Shown in pieces: positions 35,141-47,831 of a DNA stretch of 64,000 bases. The position numbers and the translations under genes were made by a program. How positions within the stretch are numbered: the stretch's first letter is position 1; each line of letters begins with the position of its first letter. The stretch covers positions 34,032,769 through 34,096,768 of the forward strand of contig NC_045138.2 of assembly GCF_008831285.2 (NCBI RefSeq), written 5' to 3'. Below the pieces are notes generated by a model, which was given only the letters and a program-made list of their open reading frames with translations, was not told the origin of the DNA and searched no databases. Source of the DNA: Nymphaea colorata. Its lineage: Eukaryota; Streptophyta; Magnoliopsida; Nymphaeales; Nymphaeaceae.

Positions 35141-38100
35141 ACTTGTTTGAACTTGAAGGAGGTCATGGCCTCACTCTTTTAGTGATACCATCGTTACAAA
35201 TTAACATTCTACATGCCATTATGTCAATTCACCAAAGTATGCAACAAGCTACCTTCGATGCTGGAAGCCAAAGGATGCCAGAAGAATATTTGGTGAACTT
35301 TGAAAATCAATGCTCGGATGACGACAATAGCCCACAGATTGGATCGACTTATACATATTCAGAGATGCAGGAGAACATATCTATCTCGTTGGTGTGATTG
35401 GTAAACTAATTATTCCTCAATTGCTGCTTGAGCCCATAAATCTTACATTTAGTTAGTAGTACACTGATTTGTTTAGCATGCAACACAGCTTAAGTGGCAT
35501 CTCCATGTAAACTTCCTGATTTGAGGTTTTCGATATGCAAAAAGGCATTAACATAAACTTGATGCAGCATGCATTCGTGAAATACAGTAGTGCTTACTAG
35601 ATATTCAACTGGAGCTCATGTCTAAGGTGTTCTGTAAAAGTACATCCTTTAGCAATAAGGAAAAATTCCCCCTTCAATCACGTGGGCTAAATGATATTTA
35701 ATCTTTGAAATCCACTTGCATACCACGAGGCTTTCGTTCCTTCTAGACTAACAATCACTTGCCAATTGGGTTCAAGCATATGAATCTTTGAGGTTGCTTG
35801 CCAAATTAGCTTCTGAAAACTATATACTACTACATTTGTGACATGAGGTTCACGAATCGTTGGAGAAGTTCATGAGGTGGAAATTGCAAACTAGGATCAG
35901 ATGACAAGTCACTGGAAGTATAAACTTCTGCTTGTTGGACTCGTGGTGTTGCAATAAATACCAGTAGTCCAGGGAGTAATAGTAATAGTTGATCAGGACA
36001 CATGGCTGGACCATATTGTTGCACCATTCCCATGATGAAGGATGGTCCCGATGAGTTCAAAAATGTTGATCCACCAGTGAAGGCCAAGTTTGATTTTGGG
36101 CACGAGCTGCGCGTTGCTCTCTCCCACATTGGTGTAGTTGCCACCTTTAGTTGGTGGTCGAGGCGCAAAAACTGCGGTAGGACTAGTAAAATACAGATCA
36201 GCGATGAAGAAGGACTTCAGAATTTCTGATGATGAATTGATCGTCATACGACCATAGTTACAAGCTAGCCGATAGCCATACTTGAAGAAGCTGCATCGGC
36301 TCCTACGTAGCCATGGTAAAGGCCAATACATCCTTCTTCAGTACCATGCAAAAACTGAATATATACAGGAAGAAGAAAGGCAGTTCATAATCCGTATGAT
36401 ACTATTGCACTGAGATAGCATAGAACGAAAAAAGAAAGAATAGCCAAGGTCGGGCCTACTGAAAAAAAAAAAAAAAAAAAACGCATTCGGATTGGGTAGG
36501 CCCGTGTTGAACGTTATTTGGCTTAAGATCTAACCCTGTAAAAGTACTGCAAAATGTTTTCTGTTCCCAAATAGAATTTTTAAAATACATACTTTGGCCC
36601 TTCAAGAAAAAATTGTTTCTCTGCCCCTGCCGATACATATTCTATTTTGTAAAATATTAAATCAAATTAAAATGCTATAAATTATTTTTGGAGTTCATAA
36701 ATTCGAAATATGAAGAAACGGGTCCACGCGTAAGGATAAGTATTGACTAATATATAGTGAGCGCGGAACGACACATACCTACAACATTATTGTATACGAC
36801 GATGCAATTAATGGCAATGCAAAAGGGGAATATGAATTTGGAAACCCGCATAAATTTTGCCAACAACTGCCTATTGAGGCTCCAATTTAAAAAAAAAAAA
36901 AAATTAGAAAAAAACTAATGGCTTCATGCTGCTTACCTGATTCTCAAAATTGCTGACGTTCTTTTATTAAAGAGTTCGCTAATTTTTGAAATTATCTATT
37001 ACAAGGACTGTCGCAATTCAAAGGGTTCGTCTAAGTTTGAGTAATCTATAATTACTTGATTCCATAACCGCCCTTTTTGTTGTTTATTGTCATTAACTCA
37101 TTACTAGAGCAATCTAACTTCCTCTTGCCATGCCAAGTAGAGTCTGAAACGACGATACTCACTGCATCATTCCTTTTTATTACGCTTCATGAAACCAAGT
37201 ATACCTCAAGAGAGAGATCCAGGAGAGGAAAAGAAATTCGGCACGACTTGAGGTGGATAGTGCCTGAGCTTTTTGTCCTTGTAGGGAAACGCAAAATCTT
37301 TCTTATTTTGGCTTGGCCTTCAACGCAATGAAGGGGCATGCAATGCAATATCATGAGGCATGTAAGAGTATATTGTATATGGGCAGAATCACATTGCGTC
37401 AGGCTGCGTGTTTGGATGGCATGGCCGTGGATTTAACCTGCTCCTCCTATATAGTTGGATCATTTAATATTCTAGAAGGCCTCCAGAGGAAGGGAAGGCC
37501 AAATTTATAACATTATTAGCTGAAAAATTGCTGCGCTTCTCCAACAAAGCTGCCAAAAAATGGTTGCTTGTGATGGAAAGCAACCTGCTTCGGACGCAAG
37601 GCCATCGTTGGACAAATTTAGATAATGGACGGTGAATAGGTAACGTGCATGCAACACAAAATCATGTTTTGTCATCGGTTATCGAGCTGGGAAGACGTAT
37701 TTTCACCCAATGCACACGCATGAACATTGTTCAAAATAATTGATTACTAAAAGTTGAACATCAATGGAAGAACACTACTGATTAATATATGAATTGCCAG
37801 TAGTAGATGTACATTAAAAATCTACACGCATGCTGCAACAACATGATTCAAAACCCATCGCTCACTGAGGCCGCGATGCCGAATCAAAAATTAAAGTGAT
37901 TCATGTCCAAAAGCACCACTAATCTTATGAATTGCCTTCATATTCTTGCGCATTAGTGCACATCATTATGTGAGTGAAGAGCAGGTGGCAGAAATGGAAG
38001 CGCGATACCGTTTAATCAAGCTGCAGCCTTGTTTTGTGAAAAAAAAAAAAAGAGATGGAGATCAAGGAAAAAATAAGGACTCCACGAGAAACTTCTCGAT

Positions 38101-41036
38101 AAAGATGAAGTCTGATGTCGAACAGATATTGCTCAGGATAAAGATGAAATATCATATACCCAACAAACCCATGAAGATTTTAACTGAAAATATTCACGAA
38201 CTGCTTTCATATATTGCAGATTTTAACATCCTTATCTTGTTTTGATGAAGAATGGGATTCAGGCTTGACTCTATGTTTACCTCTCAAAGTGCCGACCTAT
38301 TAAATGAAGAGTCGATGTCTAGAAAAGAGAAAAGAAAACGTAAAGTAGCCTAGTGCAGACGACATAAAATACAATATTTGACATTCAGCATTACGGAGCC
38401 ATGATCCTACAAAGTAAGGGACGCGACTCCTAAAGTCTCGAAACCATGGATAAGAATCATACTGGCTAACCTTCATGTCAAATCTTTTTCGTCTCCTTTC
38501 ATCGTCGAAGGGCCAAAGCTTACAGCCGCCTGCGGATAAAGATTAGAGGATCTAGATATCGAATGAAAAGATCAAATTCTCCGGTCTCCTTGGGACTGTT
38601 TGGCAACAGAAACAGAATGTTACTGTTGATTTTGTTTCATTCATAAATCTGTTTCACTTTTTCGAGCCAAATTCAAATGACAGTAATAATGTGTTCCTGT
38701 TGACAAACGACCGAGAGAGATAAATGAGATAATTTCTGAGAGTGAAATTTTCACTTAGAAGGAAAATCGTCACTGTTCGCGTACTCACGGGTTATGGGCC
38801 GGAGAAGCAGCCGAACATGGTTCTTTACGTGTTTCGATGTTCATGTGTTCCTTTCACGGAATGGATGTATGATTGCAATGGATGGGCCACACAGAAATAG
38901 AATGATTGCACAGCAGCCTCAGGTGCAACTTTAATTCTGCATATTCGGAGATCTTGTTTTTTTTTTTTAATGGCAACTTGGGTTGTCGATTCTTTCTTTG
39001 TTTACAACGACAAAAAAAACTTGCTCTGCGGTTACGATAAGAAGTAAGAAGTGTCAAATTTACTTACCATCGTTCTCTGCATCTCACTAAAGTTATGGCA
39101 TTTCAATTGCACAAAGTTGCCCTCATGTTGCAACTTGCAGGTGGTGGTTCGATCAGGATTTAGTCGATTCCTAGTGTATTCCATTCCACTTTTAATGCAT
39201 TTTGCTATCCAGAATTTGATCCGTTTATGATCCTACTCCTGATGCAAATGCCAAAATAATTGGTAAAATTTCTTAGTCGGTAAAGGAAATCACGCGTATG
39301 AGTGGAGAAATGAGGGAAAATCAGGTCATGTTTGTAGAAGAAACTTTTAGGAGCATGTCAAACCACAACAAGTATACGATAATAAAAATGAACTGAGGTC
39401 AACGGCCGAGCACAAAGAATGAAGGCAGCCCACGGGAAGTTCTTTTTCAAATCAAACGCTGGCTGACTTGAAGTAGAAGAGGAGCCCAGACCGAGCGTAC
39501 GCACTTTACTCCACTATCTCCATGTCAACGGTGTGGATAATATTGAATATTTTATGTGAACCAAATCCCATCCCGATTCAGCGATCAAATCCAAATGTGA
39601 TAGCAACGAAACTAGATCTGATTGGATCCGACCCGGTTCTGGTGTGGACGTGGATCGAGCAGCCACTGTCAGTACCCGAACCGATTCGTGGGGAAGGGGC
39701 GTTCCGTAGCTGAACGCGTCATCTTCGTTAAAAAGTACGAACCCAAATCCCACGTCACCTTCACGTACACGTCTCCGGGTCCTGCGCTCTGTACTGAACT
39801 CGACCCCGAAATTACCACGCTAGGATTGTCGACTACGGAATAATGAGAGATTTCGATTATCTGTTTCCCGTTTTCCCCGTATTTCCTTATATTTGAAAAT
39901 TTTCTGGTAAAGAAAATCCAGAGAAAATTGGATCAACCCTTTTCTAAAATGTTTTCAAACTCGCCGTGTGACGGAAAAATGGTCGACGGAGACATTTTTC
40001 ACCCTATTAAAAGAAGCTTAAACGCGAAAAAGATTACTTCATTTTTCGCAAATTTTTGGCAATTACATCAGCAAACACGGACAGTAAACTTCACATTTTT
40101 TCTTTCTAATTTTTAGTCTAACATAACAAACGTCAACCTTGCGGTACATTAGAAAAATGTGAAGGCACCGCCAACAGGAAGGGGAAAAGAATCTCACCCT
40201 TTCCCATGCACCCAACCCTCTGCTTCCTTCCAAGGCATAAACAAAGTCCCACATGTCACTTGTCCTGCACGCTTCACACATGAGCTTCAGTGCCATCATC
40301 TGGACTTGTGGGGGCAGTTGCCACATGGTTTAATTTTTTTTTTTTAAAATTATATTTACACCTTTTATTGCCTGATATATATATATATATATATATATAT
40401 CCAAAAGGGAGAAGCACTCAGCCTCCAGTTTAGAGCCATGGAAACAAGGAATGATCCTTTGTTTTCGTTAGCCTCTATCAGTCGATGCATATGATTTTGG
40501 CTTCTTAATGAAATACCAATATAATTCGACTTCGTCTTTTTCCCATTTTGTCAAAATGATTCAAAACGGCCTTTTGGAAGTAAAAAAAGAGGTTTAAGGT
40601 TGAGTCACTATAATAAATTCGTTCGTCCATCCACGTGAATCCTGATTTCTTTTTTGTTTTTTTCTAATTATTGAATCAAAGAGCCATTAGAGGAAGTATT
40701 TATTTGTACATGTTGGCGGTAGAAATTTGTGGGACTTGCTGAATTTTTGTGACAACCAATAAATTTTTGATCGATAAACAAACGGAAGGTCCGGAAACCG
40801 GTGAAAGTGATTAACTCAATTAATTGCAATTACTAAAAATCGATAAGGTAAAAAAGGAGTTGCCGTGTCGTCGCTTTGCGTGCTGCTTCTTTTTCCACCC
40901 CGTGTCTCTTTGCTTCCCTCTCCCAACTACCCATCTCTCTCTTTCTCCGCAGGGGAGTGGCTTCATTGGGGACACCAGAATGCGGTGAAGAATATCCGGC
41001 CGGCGAGCTTTCTACGGTGGTTTTGCACTGGAAGAC
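35141..41036. other. Large intergenic region, no supported gene
   Basis: Contains short ORFs (35134-35397 plus, 35830-36331 minus, 37946-38245 plus) without recognisable domains. There is a poly-A run at 36462-36480 flanked by an inverted repeat, a foldback element at 38591-38714, an (AT)n tract at 40375-40400, and the CT-rich bHLH leader from about 40860. Confidence 0.4.
38591..38714. mobile_element. Foldback MITE-like element A
   Basis: The left end reads GGGACTGTTTGGCAACAGAA and the reverse complement of the right end reads CGGTCGTTTGTCAACAGGAA. Similarity between the arms continues inward through TTACTGT. The arms meet in an AT-rich centre, so the whole 124 bp can fold back. Termini of this kind fit Tourist-like (PIF/Harbinger) MITEs. 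No clear target duplication is left. Confidence 0.6.
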
Positions 41037-44000
41037 ATGGCGTCTGGGGAGAACCCCGTGTGGCTCCCCGACTACGGCCTCATCGATATGGACGACGTGG
41101 GGAATTTTGCTGGAGATTTTCCCTGCACCGTGGCGGCGGACGAATTCTACTCGGCGTTGGGTGCCGTGCCGGAGATCAGGTAGTTGTCACTGCTCTCGAC
41201 TACGACGTAGAGTTTAGTTTTTGGAGTTCTTCTCTTCGTTTTGATTAATTTGAGGAGGGTTACAACACCTCACACTCTCTAGCTCGCGCTCTCTCGGTTT
41301 GTACTGGTATTGAACCGCTTATGGCGAGGACGGGGACAAGATGAACAGTTTTCTTCTTTTTCCTTTTTTCAATCTCACATCTTCTCCTGGTTTTTCCGGA
41401 TATTTGTTGCTTCCAAAAGTACGTACCTGGCGTTTATTTTGGTTTCAGAAAAAATGGAGTTTAGTAACGTAAAGCGTATTTAGGTCTTCCAAATAATTTT
41501 GTTTTGTTTTCCTACTTTTCCATTGAGAAACAAATTGACCTGTTCCTGCTTGTTATCTCGTCTAAGTTTTGGTTCCTTGATTATGTTAAACAAGAAGGAT
41601 TCTTTACACCATTCTCTCTTTGTGGCTTGTTAGAAGTTTCGGATGGCTAGGAGGATTATGGAGAACAGTTATAGGATTTGGGGAAAGAGAATGATATATG
41701 CGATAGCTTGAGCTGTTGCTGTGGATTCTACAAATTGAAGGGATATGCCAAACTCCTTTGTTTTGGAGCAAAATGATTGTATATTTTCTTTTGGAATTGG
41801 ACGACATCTTGAAGAATGAAATATTCCCAATTTGTGCATCTCGCCAGATTGTGGAGAGAGATTTTCTTTGATTGAAATCAGAGTCCATGAAAATCGTTAG
41901 AGAATGCACCAGTTACGGGCTCCAGCGTCATCACATTGTCGTGTCCTTCTGGGATCATCAGGCCACAAGTTTCGCAGTGATCTTTAGAGGTCGTTTGGTA
42001 ATAGTAACAATATTGTCCCATGAATCTGCCTCAAAAAAAAAAATGGAGCAGATTCATAAAACACTTCTTAGGATGTTTATTGAATCTACTCCATTTTTTA
42101 AGGCAGGCTAATGGGACAGTAACGGAGTGTTACTGTTGCCAGACAGCCTCTTATGTTATCATAGATGTCCTGTCAAGCCAATAGGCTGGTAGCCTGGTAT
42201 ATGATGATAAGTTCCTGCCTGAGAGAGTTCAGGAATGCTTTATAACTGAGGATGGTCTTTGGCTTGTTGACATGAATAGTGCCTTGAATACTGCAATCTT
42301 AGGCTTTGCCTTATCGCCATACTCCAGAGGGACGGGATTTGAGTTGGGAAGGAAGTTTTATTAGTTGGTGTGTTTCAGCTGCTACCGGAGCTGGGAACCT
42401 GATGCCTATGATCGGGATCATTAGTCTGATATTCGCTTTTGTTGCAGGCCGTTTCCACTGTCTGAGTGTGGCGACTGTGATGAAATTGTCGTTTTACAGC
42501 AAAAAGGTTTCTGTTTGGTCACTTGATTTCGTGCAGATGGAAATTAAGCTGGAGACTGAGAGAATGGGAGGACATGTACTACTAGAAGATCATATAAATC
42601 CTTTCTGTTCTTTGTCGGAAAGCTACTACCAATATTCAGTTTGTAATCAAGAGATGGGGCCATTCTGGCTTGATCATTATATTAGAGTAACGTGCACAAA
42701 AAACACAATTGCATTGTAATCCTGCAATCCGCTGTCCCACTTTAACAAAAGGTACTCAGAGATAATCTTTAAGAAACTATTGGCCACAATGTTTCTATCT
42801 GCCATCTTGTTGCTAATCGAACTGCAGAAATTACAGTAACTTGCTTTCCTTCTGGAAAACAGCGTACTGTAAAACTTAAATGCTAGGTTTTCTGGCCACC
42901 TATTCAGTAACGTGTAATTTTGGCTTCACGAACTCTTTTTGAGGATTCCATAACAGAAAGAGAAGAGGTTTTTCTGTACGAGTTTGAGCCCAATAAATTA
43001 TTTTTCTTTTAGATCGAGCCAAAATATGAATATACTAATCGTACATGTCATGCTCTTTCTGCCTTTCAGTGTTGTTTATTATTATATACCCTGGGAATTA
43101 TGTAGTATCAGTCTACAACTAAGCGTTGCATGTAAGTATTTGCTGTTGTTCGTGATTCCTCAACGCGAGGTCCACCTTTATTGAACCAAGGATATTTTCT
43201 GTAGGTTACTGCTAATAGAGAAAATGCTTTGTTGAAACAGGTTCACAAAATCAGGTGTATCACAATTATGCAATTGACTAATTTTTTAAGGATAATTTTG
43301 TTCTAGTGGGTGTAACACTTCATCATTGTTTTTTTGATGTTTTGAGTAGTATTCGCTAGATAACTTCGAAGGACAAAGAGGCAAAATTTATGGAATGTCT
43401 GCTGTCTTCATTGTTTAGCTATCTCCAACTTATGTGCAAATTACGACTGTCCTCTAGTGCAACATTCAACTTTCTCTGTCTTCATCTTTCAAAAAATCAA
43501 CTTTGGTTTGTTGTTTTTAAGTTACTTACAATCTTTCTGCATTATGTGCAGTCCAGAAGTGAGTGGTTCATTTGAGGGTTCTGACTATCATGGGAAGTCA
43601 TGTCAACTGAAACGGTATGCCTTGTGACAAATATTTTCTGATATATTTCCTACACACCCCCACTTTACCCATTGCTAAAATGTCGGGGCACATGCAAAGC
43701 AAGATTGTTGCTATAACTTTAAATGTTTAACTAATAAATCTCCTGTGCTTCTGTTGCTGTGGCATCTTTGTCATCATTATGCTCCGTAATCACGATTGGC
43801 TGTTGGAGTGTCTGCTTACACGTCTCCATAATCCTGATTTGCCCATCACCAGTATAATTTTTGAAATTTTTGGCGGCAGATGCATTTCCTTTATTACTAG
43901 TGCAATGGTCTTAGCTGGGCAATAACTATAATTATTCTCATAATGGAGAAGTTCATACTTCACCCTTCTCATTCTGGTATCCTACAAATGCTTTTGTTGC

Positions 44001-44180
44001 TTATTTACTGCACATCATGCTTTTGTGCTTGATATTATTTTTTGGAGCCAATCATTTTGTTTATGTCGCCTATATCACTACATGTCTCTTTAAATTTCAG
44101 CAGCAGGACTGAATCTTGTGGTGCGTATGGCTCCAAAGCAAGCAGGGAGAAGCTGCGAAGGGACAAATTGAATGACAGGT

Positions 44181-44216
<36 letters not shown>

Positions 44217-44253
44217 TCGCGTGCGCACACACACACACACACACACACACGCG

Positions 44254-44296
<43 letters not shown>

Positions 44297-44297
44297 G

Positions 44298-44338
<41 letters not shown>

Positions 44339-45280
44339 GCATACACATGCACTGAGGTTGTTGAGATTGTCTTTATGCTGCTTGCAGGTTCTTGGAGTTG
44401 GGTTGCTTATTGGAGCCTGGAAAGAAGCCTAAGACTGACAAATCAACTATACTTTGTGATGCCATTCGGGTTGTGAATCAATTGAGAAATGACGCAGAAA
44501 AGCGAAAGGAAGAAAATGAACAACTCGAGGAAAAGGTCAAAGAATTAAAGGTGCACGTCCTTGTCTGCTCTGCTGATGAACCACACTGTTTCTTCGTTTT
44601 TCTTGATCTGTTTGATGGACAAACTGTTGAGTTGGGAACAGGTCGCCTAGTGATGCTGGATTGACTTCCTATGCTTGCACTGGTGCCCTGATGCCTAAAC
44701 TATGAGGCCACTCGGACAGTTATTTGTTCCTTTCTCCTTTTCTTGTTTTATTAACGTGCCTCTCCCTGTTTTCTTTCATTTTTTGCTTGTGAATTTAACC
44801 ACCGTACTGAGATGACTCATAGTTATCCTATTGAAGTCCGACAGCTTGTATAAAGAAAAGGATTGTCTGCGACTCTGCACGAGTAATTTGAAGGAGGCTG
44901 CCCAGAGCTTTTCTTCACAAACTTGCTAGTCCTTAATCATGACTTCTTGGCAACTTGTTAGTGCGAAAGAACATTGGTGTTGCCTTCTGAAAAAGATTGC
45001 ATACGTTTTGCAGGCGGAGAAAAGTGAACTTCGTGAGGAAAAGTTAAAGCTAAAAGCTGATAAAGAAAGGCTGGAACAGCAGATGAAAGCAATAACCATG
45101 CCTGCAGGTTTCCTACCTCATCCTGCAGCATTTCAGGCAGCATTTGCCGCTCAAGCCCCAGCTCCTGGTGTAAAACCTATGCCGTTTATGGGTTACCCTG
45201 CAATGCCCATGTGGCAATTCCTGCCACCAGCGCTAGTTGATTCGTCAAAGGATCCTGCAGGAGTCTCTCCTGGTGCTTAG
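41037..45280 (+). CDS. bHLH transcription factor, group IVc (ILR3/bHLH104 type)
   Basis: Five exons, 41037-41179, 43552-43614, 44101-44178, 44388-44550 and 45014-45280, encode 237 residues. After an acidic N-terminus, the basic region lies at about 81-95 ([15 protein letters not shown]). The helix-loop-helix follows at 96-130 ([20 protein letters not shown]), then a leucine-zipper-like coiled coil (about 131-180, [20 protein letters not shown]). The C-terminus [17 protein letters not shown] is typical of ILR3, bHLH34, bHLH104 and bHLH115. These factors activate group Ib bHLH and other iron-deficiency genes and are targets of BTS E3 ligases. Intron 1 is 2.4 kb and carries a MITE. Intron 3 is only 209 bases, mostly simple repeat, and splits the basic region from helix 1. 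All junctions keep frame. Confidence 0.92.
41986..42152. mobile_element. Foldback MITE-like element B in bHLH intron 1
   Basis: The left arm begins GAGGTCGTTTGGTAATAGTA. The reverse complement of the right arm begins GAGGCTGTCTGGCAACAGTA. Both continue with TTGTCCCAT/CTGTCCCAT and TGCCT plus an A run, then ATGGAGYAGATTCA. The flanks carry TTA on both sides, a plausible 3-bp target duplication of PIF/Harbinger (Tourist) MITEs. Confidence 0.7.
44180..44337. repeat. Compound (CT)n(CA)n(CG)n microsatellite
   Basis: Begins directly after the exon 3 donor of the bHLH gene as (TC)n, then alternates (CA)n blocks with short (CG)n blocks up to about 44337. It fills most of the 209-base intron. The alternating purine-pyrimidine tract produces long artificial ORFs of His/Thr or Cys/Val on both strands. 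Confidence 0.95.
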
Positions 45281-45995
45281 GTTGCAGTCCCCTTCTGACT
45301 GTCATTTCTGACTGTCAATTTTTCATACTTCATTTTCCCCTTGCTATGGTACTTCTAGAGTGAACTGCTCTATTTCTAATTTTCTTGGAGATGCTTTAAG
45401 TACAACCTATGTAAGACAATTGAGGCTTTGGCTTGTAAATGGGCAATAATTTTTTTGTCGATGGTCAACAAGAAATCTCAAACCCATTTTGGTGCATTTC
45501 TACTTCCAACAAGACGGATATTGAAACTGCCGGAGGCCTTGGGCTTAGCCATTTTGCTTCCTCTCTCAACATCAGCTGCATGATCTTTTATATCCATTCA
45601 AATATTTGTATGATTTTTTACTTGGAAGACGCAGTGGCGGGCCTAATTTGCACTAATTTGCAGCTTGAGGATGGTAAATACATGCAGTAGCTGTATGGGG
45701 CCAAAATATGACTGCAGAGGAACAAAACATGGCACGATTAATAGTAACCTTAATGATTAAAGTTTCGGAACTTGTGTAATTTGGGCTGCTAACGATTTGT
45801 TTTTACAACTTACAGTTGATTGTGCTCTGCTCTTTCAGGGAGTTTACATTTGAACATGGGGGCAATCCTCTCTCTTTTGTCCTTCTCACTTGTCCTTTTT
45901 TTGTCACAGTTATCTTTTTGGGTATAAGATTGGTGGATTTTAGGAAGGAAAATAGATGTCAAAAGTTTGAGGCCGGTTAATGTCGTTGTTCCCAT

Positions 45996-46029
<34 letters not shown>

Positions 46030-46116
46030 TTCTCACCTGGCGTTGTGGTATCACTTGATGGTACAAGGAAAGGTCCAAGGTTCGAAAGCTGGTAGAGCCA
46101 GAGAACCATGTAAGAG

Positions 46117-46150
<34 letters not shown>

Positions 46151-46687
46151 TTCTCACCTGGCGTTGTATTATCACTTGATGATGGTATAAGTAAAGGGCC
46201 AAGGTTCGAAAGCTGGTAGAGGCAGAGAACCATGTAGGGTTAATTGATGCTTTTATAAAGTGCAACATGTAGAGTTACTTTCTTGAAAAAGTAAAATAAC
46301 AAACAAATTGTACTTGCACATTAGACTAATGTGCAGGTGGGTCCTATAAATTCTATGGGCCTTTTAATTTCGGTATGGTGATACCTTATTTTTAGGTCGG
46401 ATTCCGTCAAGGTGTCTGACCAATCTCAGAAACTACAAGCTCTTTCACCAAACGAGTGCGCAGGAATAGGATAAAACCTCAAGCAATAGTTAATCGTCAA
46501 AGGTAGAATAAGCAAACTATGAAACAAATATTTTATTGACCAAGTATGATACTAGGGAATACTTATTGACCAACAAGCAATTTGTCACACAGCCGATTTA
46601 CAAAATTTCACATACAAGCCCATGAAAATAGCACAAACACATCACTTCAATATAGAACTCAACTTGAATCTGACCATTCATGAGACA
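45281..46687. other. Intergenic DNA between convergent bHLH and phytocyanin genes
   Basis: Both 3' UTRs lie inside. The central part holds the SINE-like tandem repeat. No other gene is seen. Confidence 0.45.
45998..46249 (+). repeat. Tandem pair of SINE-like units with (TA)n tracts
   Basis: Two units 121 bp apart (46029 and 46150) each read CTTCTCACCTGGCGTTGTGG, then a short gap, then CCAAGGTTCGAAAGCTGGTA. Each is next to a (TA)n tract. TGGCGTTGTGG resembles a tRNA-type A box and GGTTCGAAAGC a B box, spaced as in a tRNA promoter. This suggests a tRNA-derived SINE later duplicated in tandem. Confidence 0.6.
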
Positions 46688-47454
46688 CTAGACGGACGTG
46701 ATCAGGAGCAGAGCCACCAGTACCAAGTACCCGAGGTGCGGCCCGAAATTGGGCGACGAGCTGGAAGTCGTCCGTGATGCAGTGTTCGTCGAGGAGCCGA
46801 GAGTGCCTGTGACCACCGAAGGGTTGCCCGTGTTGGTACCTGAGAATGGCGTATCTGGTGGCGGCAATTCTGGCTGGGTGGCCGGTGACAGGACGAAGGG
46901 GTGCTGCCGGGTGCCGGGAGCGACGGTTTCGATCTCGACCTTCATGCCGAGGTTGCAGTGGCCGGGCACTCCGCAGATGAAGTACCTCTTCCCGATGGTG
47001 GTGAGAGGGATGGCCGTATCGCCGTCGTTGTGTGAGCTGAGGGGGTTGGTCACCTGGCAGGCGTCGAAGTCGGACTTCGGCACCTCCACAACATCGTGGA
47101 CGATGGCTACATACCGGAAAACTGCAGCAAACATTGCCGGAAAGAGTTAAGGAGATATTGAGCTTAAGCTGATCCCCATGAAAGCTGCTCACACAGCAGG
47201 ACTCTGTTTGGTGTAGCAAACGTGCCTCACGGAGGTGTGTGATAGAGAAATGCAGTAGTAGTAAGTAGTAACAGATGATAAAACTTACTCAAAGTGTCTC
47301 CTGGGTGAAACGCTTGAAATGATGCCCAGGCCTGCAAGCTCGTTGACATGTCCCAGTTGCCAGTGGGAGCTCCCACAGTGTGATTGGTACATTCCCCCAT
47401 GTTAATAAGCACTGCCATGATGACCACTGCCACGCTAATCTTGATAGCTGCCAT
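46688..47454 (-). CDS. Uclacyanin-like phytocyanin, GPI-anchored blue copper protein
   Basis: Two exons, 47289-47454 and 46688-47121, with a GT-AG phase-1 intron, encode 199 residues. Residues 1-22 form a signal peptide. The plastocyanin-like domain shows the four type-1 copper ligands His64, Cys105, His110 and Met115, and the Cys77-Cys111 pair expected for its disulfide. Met in the fourth place points to the uclacyanin group rather than stellacyanin (Gln). A Ser/Thr/Pro-rich linker follows, and the hydrophobic C-terminus (LGYLVLVALLLITSV) fits a GPI-anchor signal. Such proteins sit at the outer plasma membrane or cell wall and are linked to redox chemistry and lignified wall domains. The intron falls just before the first copper ligand, the usual place in the family. 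Confidence 0.92.
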
Positions 47455-47528
47455 TAATGCTCTATTTCAGTCCTAGAGCGGAAGAGAGGCCGTGGGAGAG
47501 GAGTGACGAACAGAAGCAGGGTGGTCAA

Positions 47529-47538
47529 CTATATATAC
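47529..47538 (-). promoter_or_regulatory. Probable TATA box of the phytocyanin gene
   Basis: ATATATA sequence about 75 bases upstream of the start codon, next to GTTGACC on the minus strand. Position fits a short leader. Confidence 0.45.
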
Positions 47539-47740
47539 GAGAATGATACGTGAATGTTTCGTTCAAAAAGAATACGATACTTTTTGATGTATGGAATTGG
47601 AGTGGTTCGTCATGATTGATGGGGCTTTAGTGAGAAGAAGCGAGTGGTTAAATGAGCTGGTATGGGTTTTGTTGGAACCGTGTTTTAATTCTGGAAAAGT
47701 GAGTGAGTGGTTAGCATCAAAGTGCCGGCAGGTATTAGTT

Positions 47741-47831
47741 TCTTTATTTTCTTTGTTAATTATCGTTTATGAAATAAAGTTTGGTTTCTTTATTTTCTTC
47801 GTTAATTATCGTTTATGAAATAAAGTTTGGA
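47741..47831. repeat. Two-copy tandem duplication, 46 bp period
   Basis: TTTCTTTATTTTCTTTGTTA at 47741 recurs as TTTCTTTATTTTCTTCGTTA at 47787. Both are followed by ATTATCGTTTATGAAATAAA. The copies are nearly identical, so the duplication is young. Confidence 0.85.

Noticed and set aside
35830-36331. Two overlapping 112-residue minus-strand ORFs
   Set aside because: They share the same DNA in different frames with no domain; I could not support either.
39514-39753. Minus-strand 79-residue ORF
   Set aside because: The local sequence is repetitive in CGGATCC-like words; no protein family fits.
42306-42719. 137-residue plus-strand ORF with hydrophobic parts
   Set aside because: It lies wholly in bHLH intron 1 and matches no family that I know.
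44090-44476. Long ORFs of repeated Cys/Val or His/Thr
   Set aside because: They are readings of the (CA)n/(CG)n microsatellite inside a bHLH intron.
45810-46268. 152-residue minus-strand ORF with Ile-Tyr runs
   Set aside because: The Ile-Tyr runs are the (TA)n tracts and the rest is the SINE-like repeat.
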